NCBI GenBank assembly: GCA_964019165.1
Contig: OZ025269.1
Span: forward strand, 4,527,587 to 4,591,586
From: Mastigias papua
Lineage: Eukaryota; Cnidaria; Scyphozoa; Rhizostomeae; Mastigiidae
DNA length: 64,000 nucleotides
Direction of reading: 5' to 3'
This document shows, in pieces, positions 1 to 12,384 of the stretch. Below the pieces are notes generated by a model. The model worked only from the letters and a program-made list of their open reading frames with translations. It was not told the origin of the DNA and ran no database searches. Both the position numbers and the translations under genes were made by a program. The first letter of the stretch is position 1. Every line of letters starts with the position of its first letter.

Positions 1-916
1 AATACGCCCACTGCTATAGCGGAAGCATGCTTTCTCATATACACTCCCTGAAACGATAAAATCAGTAAGACTACAGACAGTCTAGAAACAGAACGAAAAA
101 TTGGACAGATCCACATTTAATTGTTTAATTTGTAGATACGGAATAAAAGAGCATTGTAAATCGGAAGATCAGTTGGTCTGTACTCGTTTTTAACTAGCTC
201 TTTCTTTAGCCAACTATAAATAATTGCATCATCACAGTCTCTACAACTATAAAAATTCCCGAAGTGACATCGGTTCCCTTTTGTCAAGGTCTCATACCTT
301 CTTGTACCGAGCAATATCTAACTTCGAGTCCAGAACCTGGTGCGTTTTCATATTAAAATTGAATCAAAGCTACTTTGACAGCGTGGTAAACTAAGTACAG
401 TGTATAATGTACTCAAATTTATGGCAAATATGTATATCACAATGTCTTGAGGTAAAGCCAGAAAGGCAAAACTGGTTCTTATAACTACTTAAGAAGCAAT
501 CCATAACTATCCAGCCTAAAGATTGTCGATAGGTTATTAAGAACCGCATGCATCTTTAATTTTCTTCATCCTATAAGTACCAACCTTAAGAAGGCTCCGT
601 TTCAAACGGCCTCAACGTACGCCAGCACTGCCTCATTACAGGATTTTTCAAAACCATTTACATCGCATCGAGTCACTTTCTGACCTGCTATAAAGTTGCA
701 TCAAAATAGCTTCCCGTTTACACACACGCATGTGATCGGATACAAAACTTGTTCGACTAACTGGCGCAAATTTTGTACCTGCTAAGAAAGCGGAGAACTG
801 ATGTACATGCACGGGCCAAAAGCTGCAACGGTACAGTGTAAACGCAAATGCTCGGAGCAGTATTTGAGTCGGATTGCAAGGTGATCCGCAACAGTAAAAA
901 CGGGGCTAACTCTAGT
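1..916. other. gene-poor left edge
   Basis: No gene is recognised here. Short open frames exist, the longest about 65 codons on the minus strand at 117-314, but none shows a known motif. The stretch lies 3' of GPCR A (minus strand) and may hold its 3' UTR. Confidence 0.5.
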
Positions 917-1723
917 TCATCCTTTAAATCTTTTAAAGAAGTAAACAAATGGGTTTAGCAATGAATTCAAAACTATCAGCAACTGAGATACAACCGATAT
1001 GTTTACATCTTCATGCGTGATCAGGAACTCGATTGCAAATGGATACGAGCAAATGATGAAAGAGATTGTCACGATACAACCGGTGAAAAATACCGATCTC
1101 TCGGCCTTGTATGGGCCTTTCAAAAACAGCAGAATGCATCTTCGTAAATTATGCTCATACCCATCTTTTCCTGCTGATCGCATCTTACGATTACAGATTA
1201 GGTAGAAGATGCCACAATATAGTAATGTAATTATTACACCAAATAACAACATTGAAACAGTTGCTGCATAATATGTGATTTTGCTGCCCTTTGCCCACTT
1301 AAAAGTAAGCAGACCATGGAATACAATAGATGTAAAAGACAAGAACCATAGCCCAGCAATACAAATGTTAACTCTCTTTGTAGTTGACAGAATCCGATGC
1401 TTGATCGGGAATTGGACTGCAAGAAATCTATCGATCGCAATTGCAAGGAGATTTGTAAATGAGAAAACTATCGAGAGTAGGAAAATGCAAACAGCCTGCT
1501 CCCGCTGTAGCCAATAAATGTTTCTGAAATACATTTGACATGCGTGAAAGATCCCAATGACAACGCCAACGATAAAGTCCGAGAAGGCAAGACTCAGCAA
1601 AAGTCTATCAAAGATTGATCTATTTCTTATGCGTAACAGTAGAAATATCTCTACACCGTTAGACAGCACCACAAGCAGTGCAATTAGGATATTTACAATT
1701 TTCATGCTACTCATTGTCAACAT
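917..1723 (-). CDS. rhodopsin-like GPCR A, intronless orphan receptor
   Basis: A seven-transmembrane class A receptor of 268 residues in one exon. TM1 starts near residue 9. TM2 carries LSLAFSD (44-50). TM3 ends in DRF (98-100) in place of DRY. TM6 has CSYP (225-228) instead of CWxP. TM7 has NPFVY (257-261), the NPxxY motif. The N terminus is very short, with no signal peptide, and the tail after TM7 is only about six residues. The second extracellular loop is short and has no cysteine to pair with TM3. The start is supported because the distance from Met to the first TM leucine pair (17 residues) is the same in GPCRs A, B and C. Paralogues lie at 3963-4772 and 8629-9441. It is presumably a plasma-membrane receptor that couples to G proteins; the ligand is unknown. 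Loss of the TM3-ECL2 disulfide recalls the melanocortin, cannabinoid and S1P receptor group, but that placement is inference. Confidence 0.9.
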   Translation of the reverse strand: MLTMSSMKIVNILIALLVVLSNGVEIFLLLRIRNRSIFDRLLLSLAFSDFIVGVVIGIFHACQMYFRNIYWLQREQAVCIFLLSIVFSFTNLLAIAIDRFLAVQFPIKHRILSTTKRVNICIAGLWFLSFTSIVFHGLLTFKWAKGSKITYYAATVSMLLFGVIITLLYCGIFYLICNRKMRSAGKDGYEHNLRRCILLFLKGPYKAERSVFFTGCIVTISFIICSYPFAIEFLITHEDVNISVVSQLLIVLNSLLNPFVYFFKRFKG

Positions 1724-3962
1724 TCCTCTTATGCACTTCCCAGTTCACATACAATCTTATAGTGGAGTAAATTTGCAAAGATTTGTTCAATTCTAGTAGC
1801 GATTACTAGAATGCATCAGAGCCGCAGCAGCTGACACTGCAGTAACATAGGAGGTACAATCCAATACTAGTGCCTGGAATGTCTGTCTTTCCTTGTTTTT
1901 CTGAAGGAAAATCTAAAACAATGAGGCAGCCTGTTTCCAAATCACTCTCTGAGTGCACTGTCCCCTAATCTCTTTACAAGAGCATACACATGCTGATGTG
2001 AGTCCTCCAAGTTCTCCAAGAAGAATGTCAAATCTTACCAACCAACGCTACCTACTTTCAATCCGAAATCACGGCCGTTTTCAATTGTCTGAGAGATCTC
2101 AACAACATTCTTGTAGTCATTACTTTGACGCCATTTACAATCCATAATGGGGGCGGCATCCTCTTCTCCCTCAAAAGCTTAAACAGTTTGTTGATTACGA
2201 TGCCTTTGTATTGTCATTAGAGATATAAACAAATTTTGAAAAGCCTGAATTTGAATGACGTCAAAGCAAGCAGGAGTACCCGACAGGAAAGAAGATGGCC
2301 ATTTTTCATAGCAAATAGACAGCTGGTGCTAATGGAAAGTAAACGAAGCTCTAACTAATTACTACTAGATGGAAGATCTTGCTGCAGAAGCTGCAAACGC
2401 GTATTGCGAAATACTAACCAATTAAGATTCTTCACATAGAAATGAAAAGACATATACGGTGTCAATATTATAAATGATAAAGATTGAAGAATTCCTTACA
2501 AGCGAGACAATAATGATAGTAATAGCTCAAAAATACTAGTGAATTAAAAAACAAAAACATGTACCTTGGTAATAAACAGAGGTTTGATTTTCACCATGTG
2601 TGGTCGTAGAGGTACGTCCTTGATACTTGCCGATTTAACTATTTCTGGGCTGGTTCAATAAAACAGCCATTGCAGACGATTTAAACATTTTGTTTGATAC
2701 ATAACACTTGAAAGCTATATTAACCCTATCTCATCGAAAGCCCCGTTACCACTTCAATTGTAAATCACACGGCAAATAACAATGATATCTTGCCTCGTAG
2801 GATGATGAATCAATTGGGATAATTGAACAGTTGTTGATTTCCAGATCTGTCGTGGGTGCGAATGGCATAACATGGCTCTTGAACTCGAGGCTCAATGTCC
2901 TCGATCCTCCTTGGCCAATGAGATAAGCAATGTTAACACATCTTGAGTATCTGTTTTTCTGGCTATTCTCCTATTGACAGCAAACATACCGAGGCTCTCA
3001 GTCCCAAAAGCCGACAAGTGAAAAGAGTAATAACGAAGGAAACATTTAGATTGCTATGTAAGAAAATCGTGCAATATCACAGACAAAACTAGGAAAATTG
3101 AAAAGTGAGAAAAACATAAGGCAACCTGTACAGCGCCTCACTTTTCAACAAAAGAGGTCTATTGAAATGTGAAATCACTCGCAATACAACTCAAACCAGT
3201 ATAGCGGGATTATTGGTGCAGCAAGACTAAACCGTCTTCAATAGACACACAACCTTGGCAGGTACGTAAAACCCTATTACATAATTATTAGGTTCACGAT
3301 GAAATTTTAGATTCTCTCAGTCATTCTACAAGCAGCAGCACTATATACCCCAAAAATCCATGTGTGAACCGTCCACTACCTATAGAATAATGTCTGCTTG
3401 TCCTTCATCTCAGCAGATACCAGTATCCGCCATTATCTAGTGCAATTACAGAGCAAACAAGAGCTTTTGCTCTCAAGTTTGGTACCCAATGAGTGCTCAA
3501 CCACACCCCAGTACAATGCAATCTGTTATTAATTCATTCATAACAAACCAGCCATTAGGCCAAAACATTGCAGACCAAATCAAAGAACCAAACTAAATTC
3601 ACATTTATCTAACACAATTAATATCTAAGAGACACTGACAGCTGCGATGAGGAGCTTCGCAACATATAGAATAATACAAGAAAGACAGACATGCCACATG
3701 GCTTGGCAAATGACAAGACTTGAAATAGCTTCCATAAATATGTTGATGATTCCATATGGTACGTATGTTAATTAATATGTTACCTGACGCGACAAAATGC
3801 ATAAAAGTCAATTACACCAGAAAACACTGGAGAAGAGATCTCGGTCTCTCTCCAACCTATCGCACAATAGTACAACAGAAGGTTTAGGCTATCAAGAGTG
3901 GGTGTCCATAGATCTGAATCAATCGCTAACATTATGTCTCATCATAGGGGGTGTACTCTTTT
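1724..3962. other. intergenic region between GPCR A and GPCR B
   Basis: No gene is recognised. Parts of this stretch resemble DNA beside the other receptors. About 2960-3060 resembles 5730-5840, and about 3530-3680 resembles 7730-7880. This fits older tandem duplication of receptor-plus-flank units. No promoter motif could be assigned with confidence. Confidence 0.5.
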
Positions 3963-4772
3963 TCACCTTTTAAATCGTCTAAAAAAGTAAACAAATGGGT
4001 TTAGCAATGAATTCACAATTACCAGCAACTGAGATACTAATGTCATGTTTTCTTCGCATTGCGTAATCAGAAACTCGATTGCAAATGGATATGTGCAAAC
4101 GATGAACGAGATCGTCACAATACAACCGGTGACAAACACAGATCTCTCAACCTTGTATGGGCCCTTCAAAAAACACGTAATATAACCTCTTTGAGCATTA
4201 TTCTCACGCCCATCTTTTCTTGCTACTCGCATCTTACGCTTACAGATCAGGCAAAAGATGCCACAATATAGCACTGCAATTATTGCACCAAACAACAGCA
4301 GTGAAATCGATGCGGCAGTATGCATAAAGTTAATCGCCACTGCCCACTTAAATGTGATGAGACCATGAAGCAAAATAGAAATCAAAGAGAACAGCCATAG
4401 TCCAGCAATACAAATGTTGGCTCTCTTTGGAGTTGATAGGGTCCGATGCTTGATCGGATATTGTACTGCCAGAAATCTATCTATTGTGATTGCAAGGAGA
4501 TTTGTAAATGAGAAGATAATCGATAGCAGGAAAATGTTGCCAATTTGTTCAGCTTGTAGCCAATAAAAGCTTCCAAAATACTTGAGGCATATATGACTGA
4601 GTCCAACAACAGCACCAACGATACAATCTGAGAAGGCAAGACTTAGCAAAAGTCTATCAAAGATTGATCTATTTCTTGTGTGCAATATGAGCACTATCTC
4701 TGTACTGTTGGACAGCACCACAAGCAGTGAAATTACTACATATATGAATTCTCTGGCTGTCGTTATCAACAT
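3963..4772 (-). CDS. rhodopsin-like GPCR B, intronless orphan receptor
   Basis: A class A receptor of 269 residues, close to GPCRs A and C. It has LSLAFSD in TM2, IDRFLAV at the end of TM3, CTYP in TM6 and NPFVYFF in TM7, then a short tail ending FKR. The open frame continues upstream to a Met at 4850, adding 26 residues. The Met at 4772 is preferred because its spacing to TM1 (17 residues to the LL pair) matches GPCRs A and C exactly and because the extra 26 residues have no counterpart in them. The loop between TM4 and TM5 is short and lacks a cysteine. Role and ligand are unknown; a plasma-membrane location is expected. The order and same orientation of A, B and C indicate a local tandem array. 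Confidence 0.88.
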   Translation of the reverse strand: MLITTAREFIYVVISLLVVLSNSTEIVLILHTRNRSIFDRLLLSLAFSDCIVGAVVGLSHICLKYFGSFYWLQAEQIGNIFLLSIIFSFTNLLAITIDRFLAVQYPIKHRTLSTPKRANICIAGLWLFSLISILLHGLITFKWAVAINFMHTAASISLLLFGAIIAVLYCGIFCLICKRKMRVARKDGRENNAQRGYITCFLKGPYKVERSVFVTGCIVTISFIVCTYPFAIEFLITQCEENMTLVSQLLVIVNSLLNPFVYFFRRFKR

Positions 4773-4850
4773 TCTTCCAACGGCACTTTTCAAATCAAAT
4801 GCAACCTTATACTGACGTATTTTGATTCTATTATAGAGAGAGTCAGTCAA

Positions 4851-6995
4851 AACGTACCAGAACCGTAACAGCTGACAAGGAAACTACAGGAGAAACACAA
4901 TGAAGAAAGTATTATGACAAGCCCACAAAGCTAATGAAGCTTCTACCACGTTCTAGTATGTATATGTCAATTTTACTGATAAGAAAGTAAGCATGAATGC
5001 CCATTGCGAAAGAAGGTACCCAGTTCTGATTGCAAACAGGCGACGGGCTTTATTGGAAAGTAAGCAAATTTCTAAATAATTAATACCTAATCGATGAGAA
5101 AAGCTAGTCAATCAAGATTATTCGTAAAGAAATATAAGCGCACAAATTAATACCATCAAAACAAACTTAATCTTTTGCTTGAAAAAGTCTACGCGTCCAC
5201 CCTTAAAGTGCTGTGCACCTTAGTTGGCACATGGTGAAAACAACAAATCAAGTATATTATACCTCCACTGTAGATCAATTAGAGGAATATTCAAAATCAA
5301 GACAATAATAGTTATAGTAGCTCAAAAATAGCAAATGTAAGTAAAGTAGAATAAAACATCCATATGATAATAAAGGGAAGTTTAATTTTTACTATTTGTA
5401 GTTTTACAGATAAACTGTTAATATCTAATAGCTTAAAGATTTCCATTGCGATTCAATACAACAGTCTTATACAGGTCATTCACATATTTATATCATAAAT
5501 AAAGGTTAAAACAAAATTAGCCCATCTATCTAACAGTTCCATTGCTATTTCAGTTGCAAATCAAATGGAAAATAACAATAATAACTTTCTAACAATCTAA
5601 AAATTCACTTGGTATAGCTGGCAAAAAGCTTTTGATTTCCATATCTCACATGAAAATGAATGGTATTATTCTGCTATCAAATTCGAAACTCATTGCTATG
5701 CTACAAAAAAGATGAACCATGGTTCACATCTTGTACATCTCTTTTGCTGACTATTCTCATACTATCAGCAAAAAGCGTCGCAACTCTCAGCATCAAATGC
5801 CAACAAACAAAAACAGCAATAACAAAAGAAACATGTAAATAGGCAACGTTACAGACCAAGCTACTCGATCAAAACCTATATCACCACGGTATGTATATCT
5901 TTTCCCCCGTCTATTCCCTCACTGTCAGTACAAATGGTACAACTCCCATCCGTTGCCGACCGGACAAACGAAAACAGTAGTAACAAACGCCACATGTAAA
6001 TAAACATGACAGAGAGTCCTAAATATCAAAGATAAACTAGACAACTATAAAGGTTGGAGTAATGCATACAGCTTCTTGTAGGCTAGGAAGGGCACAGTAG
6101 TAAAGCGCACCACTTTCCGACGGGAAAGACTAGTTGAGATGTGACACGTAGCCACTCGTAACGCAACTCTGCTCAGATAACAGCGATACTTCAAACAGGG
6201 CAGTAGACCAAATATGCAACGACAGAGGCTGATATTTGCTTTCGCAATAGCTGACTCTAACTGACAAAATGCGATAAACGACACAACTAAATTTCAAATT
6301 ATTACCAAGGGCTACTTGAATGCCAAATATACGGATATCTAAATGTCATGTAGAAGACTACTTTAAACTACATGACTTCACACATCTGCAAGAACTTGGC
6401 GCACTACTTTATATTGTTCGAAACACAAAATAGTTTGTAAGAAGGTAAAAATATCATCATTCTACCGATAGTATTGTTTTGCAGTCAGCAAAGAGAATCT
6501 TAGCCAATGCTAAACTAAAGCCAAAGCTCTGCTTGATCATTTCTAGCAGATGAGCGCATCTTTAAGCTGTGTGGGTTGTAAACAGCCTAGATATCTTTAA
6601 GCAATAAGTATCATCACGGGTGAATACTCTGCAATTCATCAAGTAATCAATACAACTGTGGCTCAGTTGGTAACATTTCTGCATTGGCAGGTAAGACAGG
6701 CACAATGTGTTGTCAGCTACACCTGTTCATGAAACTAGACCATAATACTTCCTCCGTCTCACGCAGGCAAAGCAAAACTACGCCCTCACAAGACACAGCC
6801 AAATGTTCTTGACAGCTCATTTACTTGTATGAAAAGACCAGAAAACCTCTAAATTAACATGTAACCTTCACAATTACTCTAACCTCTTATAATCATCTAC
6901 CAAACTTAATACATTCAAAATCACATCTCAGGCTCAATACGTCACTCTACAAACTTCAATACTATATATCATAAAACTCTGTGTGAATCTCATTC
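4851..6995. other. intergenic region between GPCR B and the MITE
   Basis: No gene is recognised. The stretch 5660-5880 resembles the flank of GPCR A/B at 2880-3060. Around 6660-6690 there is a string resembling a tRNA A box (TGGCTCAGTTGG), but no convincing B box at the right distance was seen, so no tRNA or SINE is called. Confidence 0.4.
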
Positions 6996-7199
6996 AGCAT
7001 AACCACCAAAAGTTTGAGACCTCCGATCAGGTCTGTTTTCTTCCAAACTAACTGACCAATCAGTATGCAAAATGGGCCTAAAATTAGCTGTGGAACACAT
7101 GTGTGGTGGGAATTCTTCATGATGATTGGTCCAATAGGTTGGGAGAAAATACATATGATCAAATTCTCAAAACGTTTGGCGGCTATGCTCTACCATTTC
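6996..7199. mobile_element. MITE-like element with AGCATA inverted ends
   Basis: A 204-bp element whose ends are imperfect inverted repeats: AGCATAACCACCAAA at the left and TTTGGCGGCTATGCT at the right, with pairing extending about 50 bp inwards through the TTCCCAA/TTGGGAG boxes. The ends and the internal block around the AGCTGTGG motif match the long inverted arms of the element at 60837-62679, so the two belong to one family. No exact target duplication was seen, so the insertion is probably old. There is no coding capacity. Confidence 0.7.
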
Positions 7200-8628
7200 A
7201 ACAGTATTCACCATTACATGATCTGTCTTTTTCCAGATCTGAAGCTGCTTATTTTCAAACCAAAGTATGGATCTTAGGGCGTATAATGGTTGCCTAATTT
7301 TTCTCAGTTCAATTTCAGTAATCATACAATACATTCAGTATATCGGAAAGTAAGAAAAGAAACTATACATTCACTACATACAATATACTTATCTAGACAA
7401 AGAAGTCGTCGCAGATTTAGTTTTCTGCGAATATTGCATGATTTGCTTTGCTTGTGAATGAAAGTAACTTTGTAAATAGAGACATTTGCTTTGTATTTTG
7501 CGAAGTAATATTATTTCAGTTGCTTACGGTCATATCTACACAGAACCGAATTTGCTCCATAAGTTTTCAAATTGAGTTCAATTGCTTATAAACGAGTTGC
7601 TTATGAAAAAACTCGTGTAAGCAGTGCACTAAAGAGTCTGCAAAAGCTTGCTATAGAATGCCATGTTCAACTTTCATAGGAACAAAAAATAGAACTCGAT
7701 ATAATGCAATCTGATAGTAGTTCCTTCGTCACCAAGCCATTCTTCAAGCCAAACCACTGCATACCAAATCAAAAAAGCGAAGTATATCCACACTTATCTA
7801 AGGAAACTATTACCTAATATACACTGAGAGCAGCAAAGAGAATTTTCAACATCTGCATTATGATGACAGAGAGACCTGATAAATACTTCGGTAAATCACA
7901 GCACTTGCCAAAGCTCCCATAAATACATCGACGACTTCATACGGCAGCGAGAAGTGTATCGATCCTATTCAGCGAAGGAAATTACACGAACCAAGAGCAA
8001 CGTTACGCCAGAAAATACTGCTGAGGATATCAGTATCTAAAAGTAATTAGGCGATGAAGGCGCTTCTTCCAAAAGTTGCATAAATAAGCGTTACTCATGA
8101 AGTGGCATGATAGTCCCTTTAGGATGCCTGGTTACCTTCTAGCCAAATGTCAAAGCTATTGCATCAGTAGACGTGTGGCCTAGGGATATAGGATACGAAG
8201 ATAGGCACCGACCTATGCGCTTTCAGAGCGGGAAGGAACTTTACCCTTGACTTTGATCTGCTTACAGACGCTGACGAATATGGTCTTTCAAATTCTCTCT
8301 CATCAGCCTTCTGAATGAAAATCCACACACTCTTTTTATTTGATATTCTTTTCAAGCTACCAATATAGGTTGTTCTTTGCTTTCTTCTTTCTTTCTTGCT
8401 TTCAATTTCTCCCGTTAACAGTTGGTATCAAATGTCAAAGGCACTGACATTGGTGGCTAATGACAGGTAGCAACTAGTCTAAACTCCACAATCACATGCT
8501 TCTCAGGACACAAAACCCATCTTATCTAACTGTCTTTGGATGCTAATACTCCAAGTACTGGGCAGTTGTGCATACTGTATCCAGACGTCTATTTTTGAAT
8601 CGCATACCCCATTATGGAAGTTCTGCTC
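7200..8628. other. intergenic region 3' of GPCR C
   Basis: No gene is recognised. About 7730-7880 resembles 3530-3680, which lies 3' of GPCR B at a comparable offset. This is a trace of the tandem duplication that made the receptor array. Confidence 0.45.
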
Positions 8629-9441
8629 CTATTTCATACTAAGCCTGCTAAAGAAGTAAACAAATGGGTTTAACAACGAATTCAAAACTATCAATAACTG
8701 AGATACAAATGATGTGTGTTCATCGTTCTGTGTGATCAGGAACTCAATTGCAAATGGATAAGTGCAAATGATGAACGAAATAGTCACAGTACATCCAGTG
8801 AAAAATACAGATCTCTCAGCCTTGTATGGGCCCTTCAAAAACCACGTAACACATCTTCTTTGCACATTACTGTCACATCCACCGTTTCTTGCTGACTGCA
8901 TCTTTCGTTTACAGATCAGGTAAAAAATGCCACAATACAGTGCTGTAAGTATTACACCAAACAACAGGAGTGAAATTGATGTGACGTTATGCACGAATTT
9001 TACTCCTACTGCTAGCTTAAACGTGATAAGACCATTAAATGCAATACATATCAAAGATGAAATCCAAAGTCCAGTAATACAAATGTTGGCTCTCTTTGGA
9101 GTTGACAGCAATCGATGCTTTATCGGAAATTGGACTGCCAGAAATCTGTCAATGGTGATTGCAATGAGATTTGTAAATGAGAAAACTATCGACAGCAGGA
9201 AAATATTGACAACAACGTTAGTGTTAAGCCAATAAGTGTTTCCAAAATACAAATGACATGCTTGAAAGATTCCAACAACAATACCAACGATAAAATCTGA
9301 GAAGGCAAGACTCAGCAAAAGTCTATCAAAGATTGATCTATTTCTTATGCGCGATATGAGCACTATCTCTGCACAGTTGAACAGCACCACAAGCAGTGCA
9401 ATTAGGATATATACGACTTCGCTGGCTTTCACCGTCACCAT
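8629..9441 (-). CDS. rhodopsin-like GPCR C, intronless orphan receptor
   Basis: A 270-residue class A receptor. TM1 begins near residue 9, TM2 contains LSLAFSD (44-50), TM3 ends IDRFLAV (DRF at 98-100), TM6 has FIICTYP and TM7 has NPFVYFF, followed by a seven-residue tail. The third intracellular loop carries the subfamily signature FLKGPYKAERSVFFTG, shared with GPCRs A and B. There is no signal peptide and no TM3-ECL2 cysteine pair. The Met at 9441 aligns with the chosen starts of A and B. Together they form a minus-strand array. Ligand unknown. Confidence 0.9.
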   Translation of the reverse strand: MVTVKASEVVYILIALLVVLFNCAEIVLISRIRNRSIFDRLLLSLAFSDFIVGIVVGIFQACHLYFGNTYWLNTNVVVNIFLLSIVFSFTNLIAITIDRFLAVQFPIKHRLLSTPKRANICITGLWISSLICIAFNGLITFKLAVGVKFVHNVTSISLLLFGVILTALYCGIFYLICKRKMQSARNGGCDSNVQRRCVTWFLKGPYKAERSVFFTGCTVTISFIICTYPFAIEFLITQNDEHTSFVSQLLIVLNSLLNPFVYFFSRLSMK

Positions 9442-10488
9442 TCCTCCAATACACTTCTCAATTCATGTACAACCATATACTGCTGTATATTTGCATAGGC
9501 TACTTCGATTCTACTTTAGACAGCTCATCGAAATGTACTCGAACAGTAGTGGCCACAAAACGAAAACAAAATAAGGAATAGATACAAGATTACTGATTGA
9601 AATGTGTGTCCTTCATTGCTTTTCACAAAAGAATCTATAGCCATGCGGCAATGTGCTTCCACATCACTCCCTGGAACCCGAATGTTCTCTGTCACTAGAA
9701 TACCAAATCCCACCAAACAACGTTCTTTACGTTCAGTTCGAAGTTTGGTCAAGTGCATACAACTAAACTGCATTAAATTGCCGACAATACTCTCATTCTC
9801 GTACTTAGTGCTTTCACATCATCTAACGCCCAGCGCTGTGACATTCTCATCTCTTTTCGAAAGCAAAACTGTTTTTTGCTAATGGCACCTTTTATAAAAA
9901 CAATATAGATTTTTAAATAAGCCCTAACATATGTAAATTTGAATGATAAGAAAGCAAGCCGGAGAGCCCAAAACGACAGAAACTGACGGGTTCTCATTAA
10001 AAACGAACAAATTGACTCTGATGAAGTAAACAAAATGTACATTAGTCACTACCATATTGAAGGCCTTGCTGGTAGAACTACTAAAAATCTTTGGGAGATA
10101 TTTGTCATTGCCGTGTAGAAATTATTAATATTTTATGAAAGCGAGTCGGAAATCATTCAAACGCTAAATAAAGCCACAGCGAATTCATTAGTAAGGTATA
10201 TTTGTTCGTAAAGATTGAGGCTGCAATTGGTAGTATGATTACACTTAAGTTCATATATTTTAATTAGCAATAAATTTGATCCCTTGAGAAATGGCCCAAA
10301 AACTAATTAAAGCTACACTTATTATCTTATATGGTCCGCCTAGTACTGAAAGTTTACTAGCTTTTAAGGATTTCACTACTAAAACTATTTGAAGACATTC
10401 TTAGCAAGAATGTCATATCAATGCATATATATGTAAATATAAATTCATGCACACATAGGTAACAAAAAATTATTCCAAATTGTGGCAG
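9442..10488. other. intergenic region upstream of GPCR C
   Basis: This should hold the GPCR C promoter and 5' UTR, but no motif can be assigned with confidence. Open frames of 80-90 codons on both strands at 9525-10042 have no recognisable family. Confidence 0.4.
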
Positions 10489-10567
10489 TCCACCCTTGAC
10501 TTAGTACAATTGATAGCATAGGAGTCTTTTGATCTAAACATTGTGCGTTCGAATCCGCATCGGACCC
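10489..10567 (+). mobile_element. tRNA-like relic (tRNA-Lys-like SINE head or pseudogene)
   Basis: The string has GTCC and GGAC at its ends, which could pair as an acceptor stem. It also has an A-box-like TAGCATAGGAG, a CTTTTGA anticodon-loop-like string with TTT, and a good B box (GTTCGAATCC). The anticodon stem does not pair well and the D arm is irregular, so a working tRNA is unlikely. The best reading is a tRNA pseudogene or the head of a tRNA-derived SINE. Confidence 0.4.
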
Positions 10568-10966
10568 AAAATAAATGTTCCAATTGTGATAGCCCACTCA
10601 TGACGTAATAGCCACCTATGTCAGCCATAGTCGACTGAAGAGTATACATATGTGATTGTAGGTAGATGCTGTACATTCCAACAATGATTCTATAACAACA
10701 CGGCAATACCAAAAAATGATGAGAAAAAGTAGGGAAAATTTCGTGAAATGGAAATCACATAGGAGATGAAGAAAAAACTAGCCAGGCTTTTGCTACTGCA
10801 TTCGGCAAAGATATCGATAAAAATGCAATATGTTGATAAATAAAACTGGTTAATAACATTAAAGTTCAGTCAAACTTATAGACTATTGACTTTTATCAAT
10901 GAGGACAGTTCTAAGACACGAGGCATACAATTAAACAGGAAAACTGTTGGAGTTCTTTTAGACTGA

Positions 10967-12380
10967 TAAGTCTAATTATCGTCCCATATCAGTCTTGCCT
11001 GTCATCTCAAAGCTTTTTGAAAGCTTGTTTTCAACCAGCTGTACCAGTATATGAGAGAAAATGGTCTCTTTACATCTTGCCAATTAGGTTTTTTGCGGCT
11101 ACACTCCACACTAACTTGTTTGCTCAAAATGAGTGACGACTGGTACAACGGGCTTGATCTCGGTAAGCTTGTGGGATTGGTGTTTATTGACCTGAAAAAG
11201 GCATTTGATACGGTCGAACATGATATTCTCTGCAAAAAACTTGAACATTATGTTGTTCAGCAGCGAGAGCTGTCTTGGTTTAGGTCTTACTTATCCAACC
11301 GCAAGCAATTCTGCAGGGTTAATGGTGTTGACTCAAATATCGGGGAAATAGAAGTGGGTGTCCCACAGGGCTCACACCTTGGTCCTCTTCTATTCCTCAT
11401 CTATATCAATGATCTTCCCCAAGCAATCCAACATTCCTCTGTGACTATGTATGCTGATGATACCAGTCTTCGTCATCAGTCTCACGATTTGACTCAGCTG
11501 AATGAGGCTATAAATAGAGATCTCAAGAAATTGGAGACTTGGTTGCAAGGCAATAAGCTTTCATTGAATGTGGCAAAAACTCATTCAATGTTGATATCTA
11601 CCAAGCAGAAAGGCAGCTCTCTCAGAAGTCGAAATGAAGCCTTGGAACTGAATATACGTGACAATGAACTCGTTTTTGTTCAAAAGACAAAGTACCTTGG
11701 AGTGCAAATTGATTGCTCTTTAGATTGGAAAGAGCAAACCAATGCGGTTGCTACAAAGGTCTCCAGGGCGATTGGCTTTTGAGACATGCTAAATCCTTTC
11801 TGCCTAAGGCTAGTTTGAAAACTCTTTACACTGGTATTGTTGAGCCCCACTTTCGATACTGTTGTTCTGTCTGGGGTTGTGCTGGGTCTACAGACATCAA
11901 CCAGCTACAAAAACTTCAAAATCGAGCTGCTAGGATCATAACAAATAGCAGCTTTGACACCCCAAGCAGACCAATTATTGCAGAGTTGGGCTGGAAGACC
12001 ATTGAAGAACTTATTGGTAATGAAACCATAACAATGGTCTTCAAGTCGCTCAATGATATGGCTTCTCAATACTTATGTAACCTTTTCACCAAAAACTCAG
12101 CATGCTCCTCCCGCAGCCTCCGGAACACTGAGACTGATTTAAAGTTGCCAAAGAAAAGTTCAGCAAACGGACAAAAATGCTTTTCTTTCCGGGGAGCTAA
12201 ACTATGGAATAGCCTTCCTGCTGAGTCTAAGTTGGCATCCTCCTTGGGTGGGTTTCAAAAAATCAATACAGGGTTGACTATTTCCTTATTTTTGTTCGAG
12301 AGCCCCTTGAAAAACAACTTCCGTTGAAGGGCAACCCTCCTTAAACAAACCAAATATGATATATATATATATATATATGT
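10967..12380 (+). mobile_element. 5'-truncated LINE with reverse transcriptase, frameshifted
   Basis: A non-LTR retrotransposon of the CR1/L2/Jockey-like range. Similarity starts at the NYRPIS motif near 10967. A frameshift near 11025 precedes the long frame at 11051-11782. That frame has FDTVEHD, VGVPQGSHLGPLLF and the catalytic YADD. A second frameshift near 11765 leads to the thumb and C-terminal part at 11760-12327, with LWNSLP near its end. It ends in a TA-rich tail at 12357-12379. There is no endonuclease, so it is 5'-truncated and dead. Related elements are abundant in coral genomes; this is general knowledge, not a search made here. Confidence 0.88.
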
Positions 12381-12384
12381 AATG

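Noticed and set aside
4773..4850. N-terminal extension of GPCR B by 26 residues
   Set aside because: The paralogues A and C start at the aligned internal Met, and the extension has no match in them.
6655..6720. Possible tRNA or SINE head with A box TGGCTCAGTTGG
   Set aside because: No acceptable B box or stem pairing was seen at the expected distance.
10489..10567. Functional tRNA-Lys gene
   Set aside because: The anticodon and D stems do not pair properly, so it was kept only as a tRNA-like relic.
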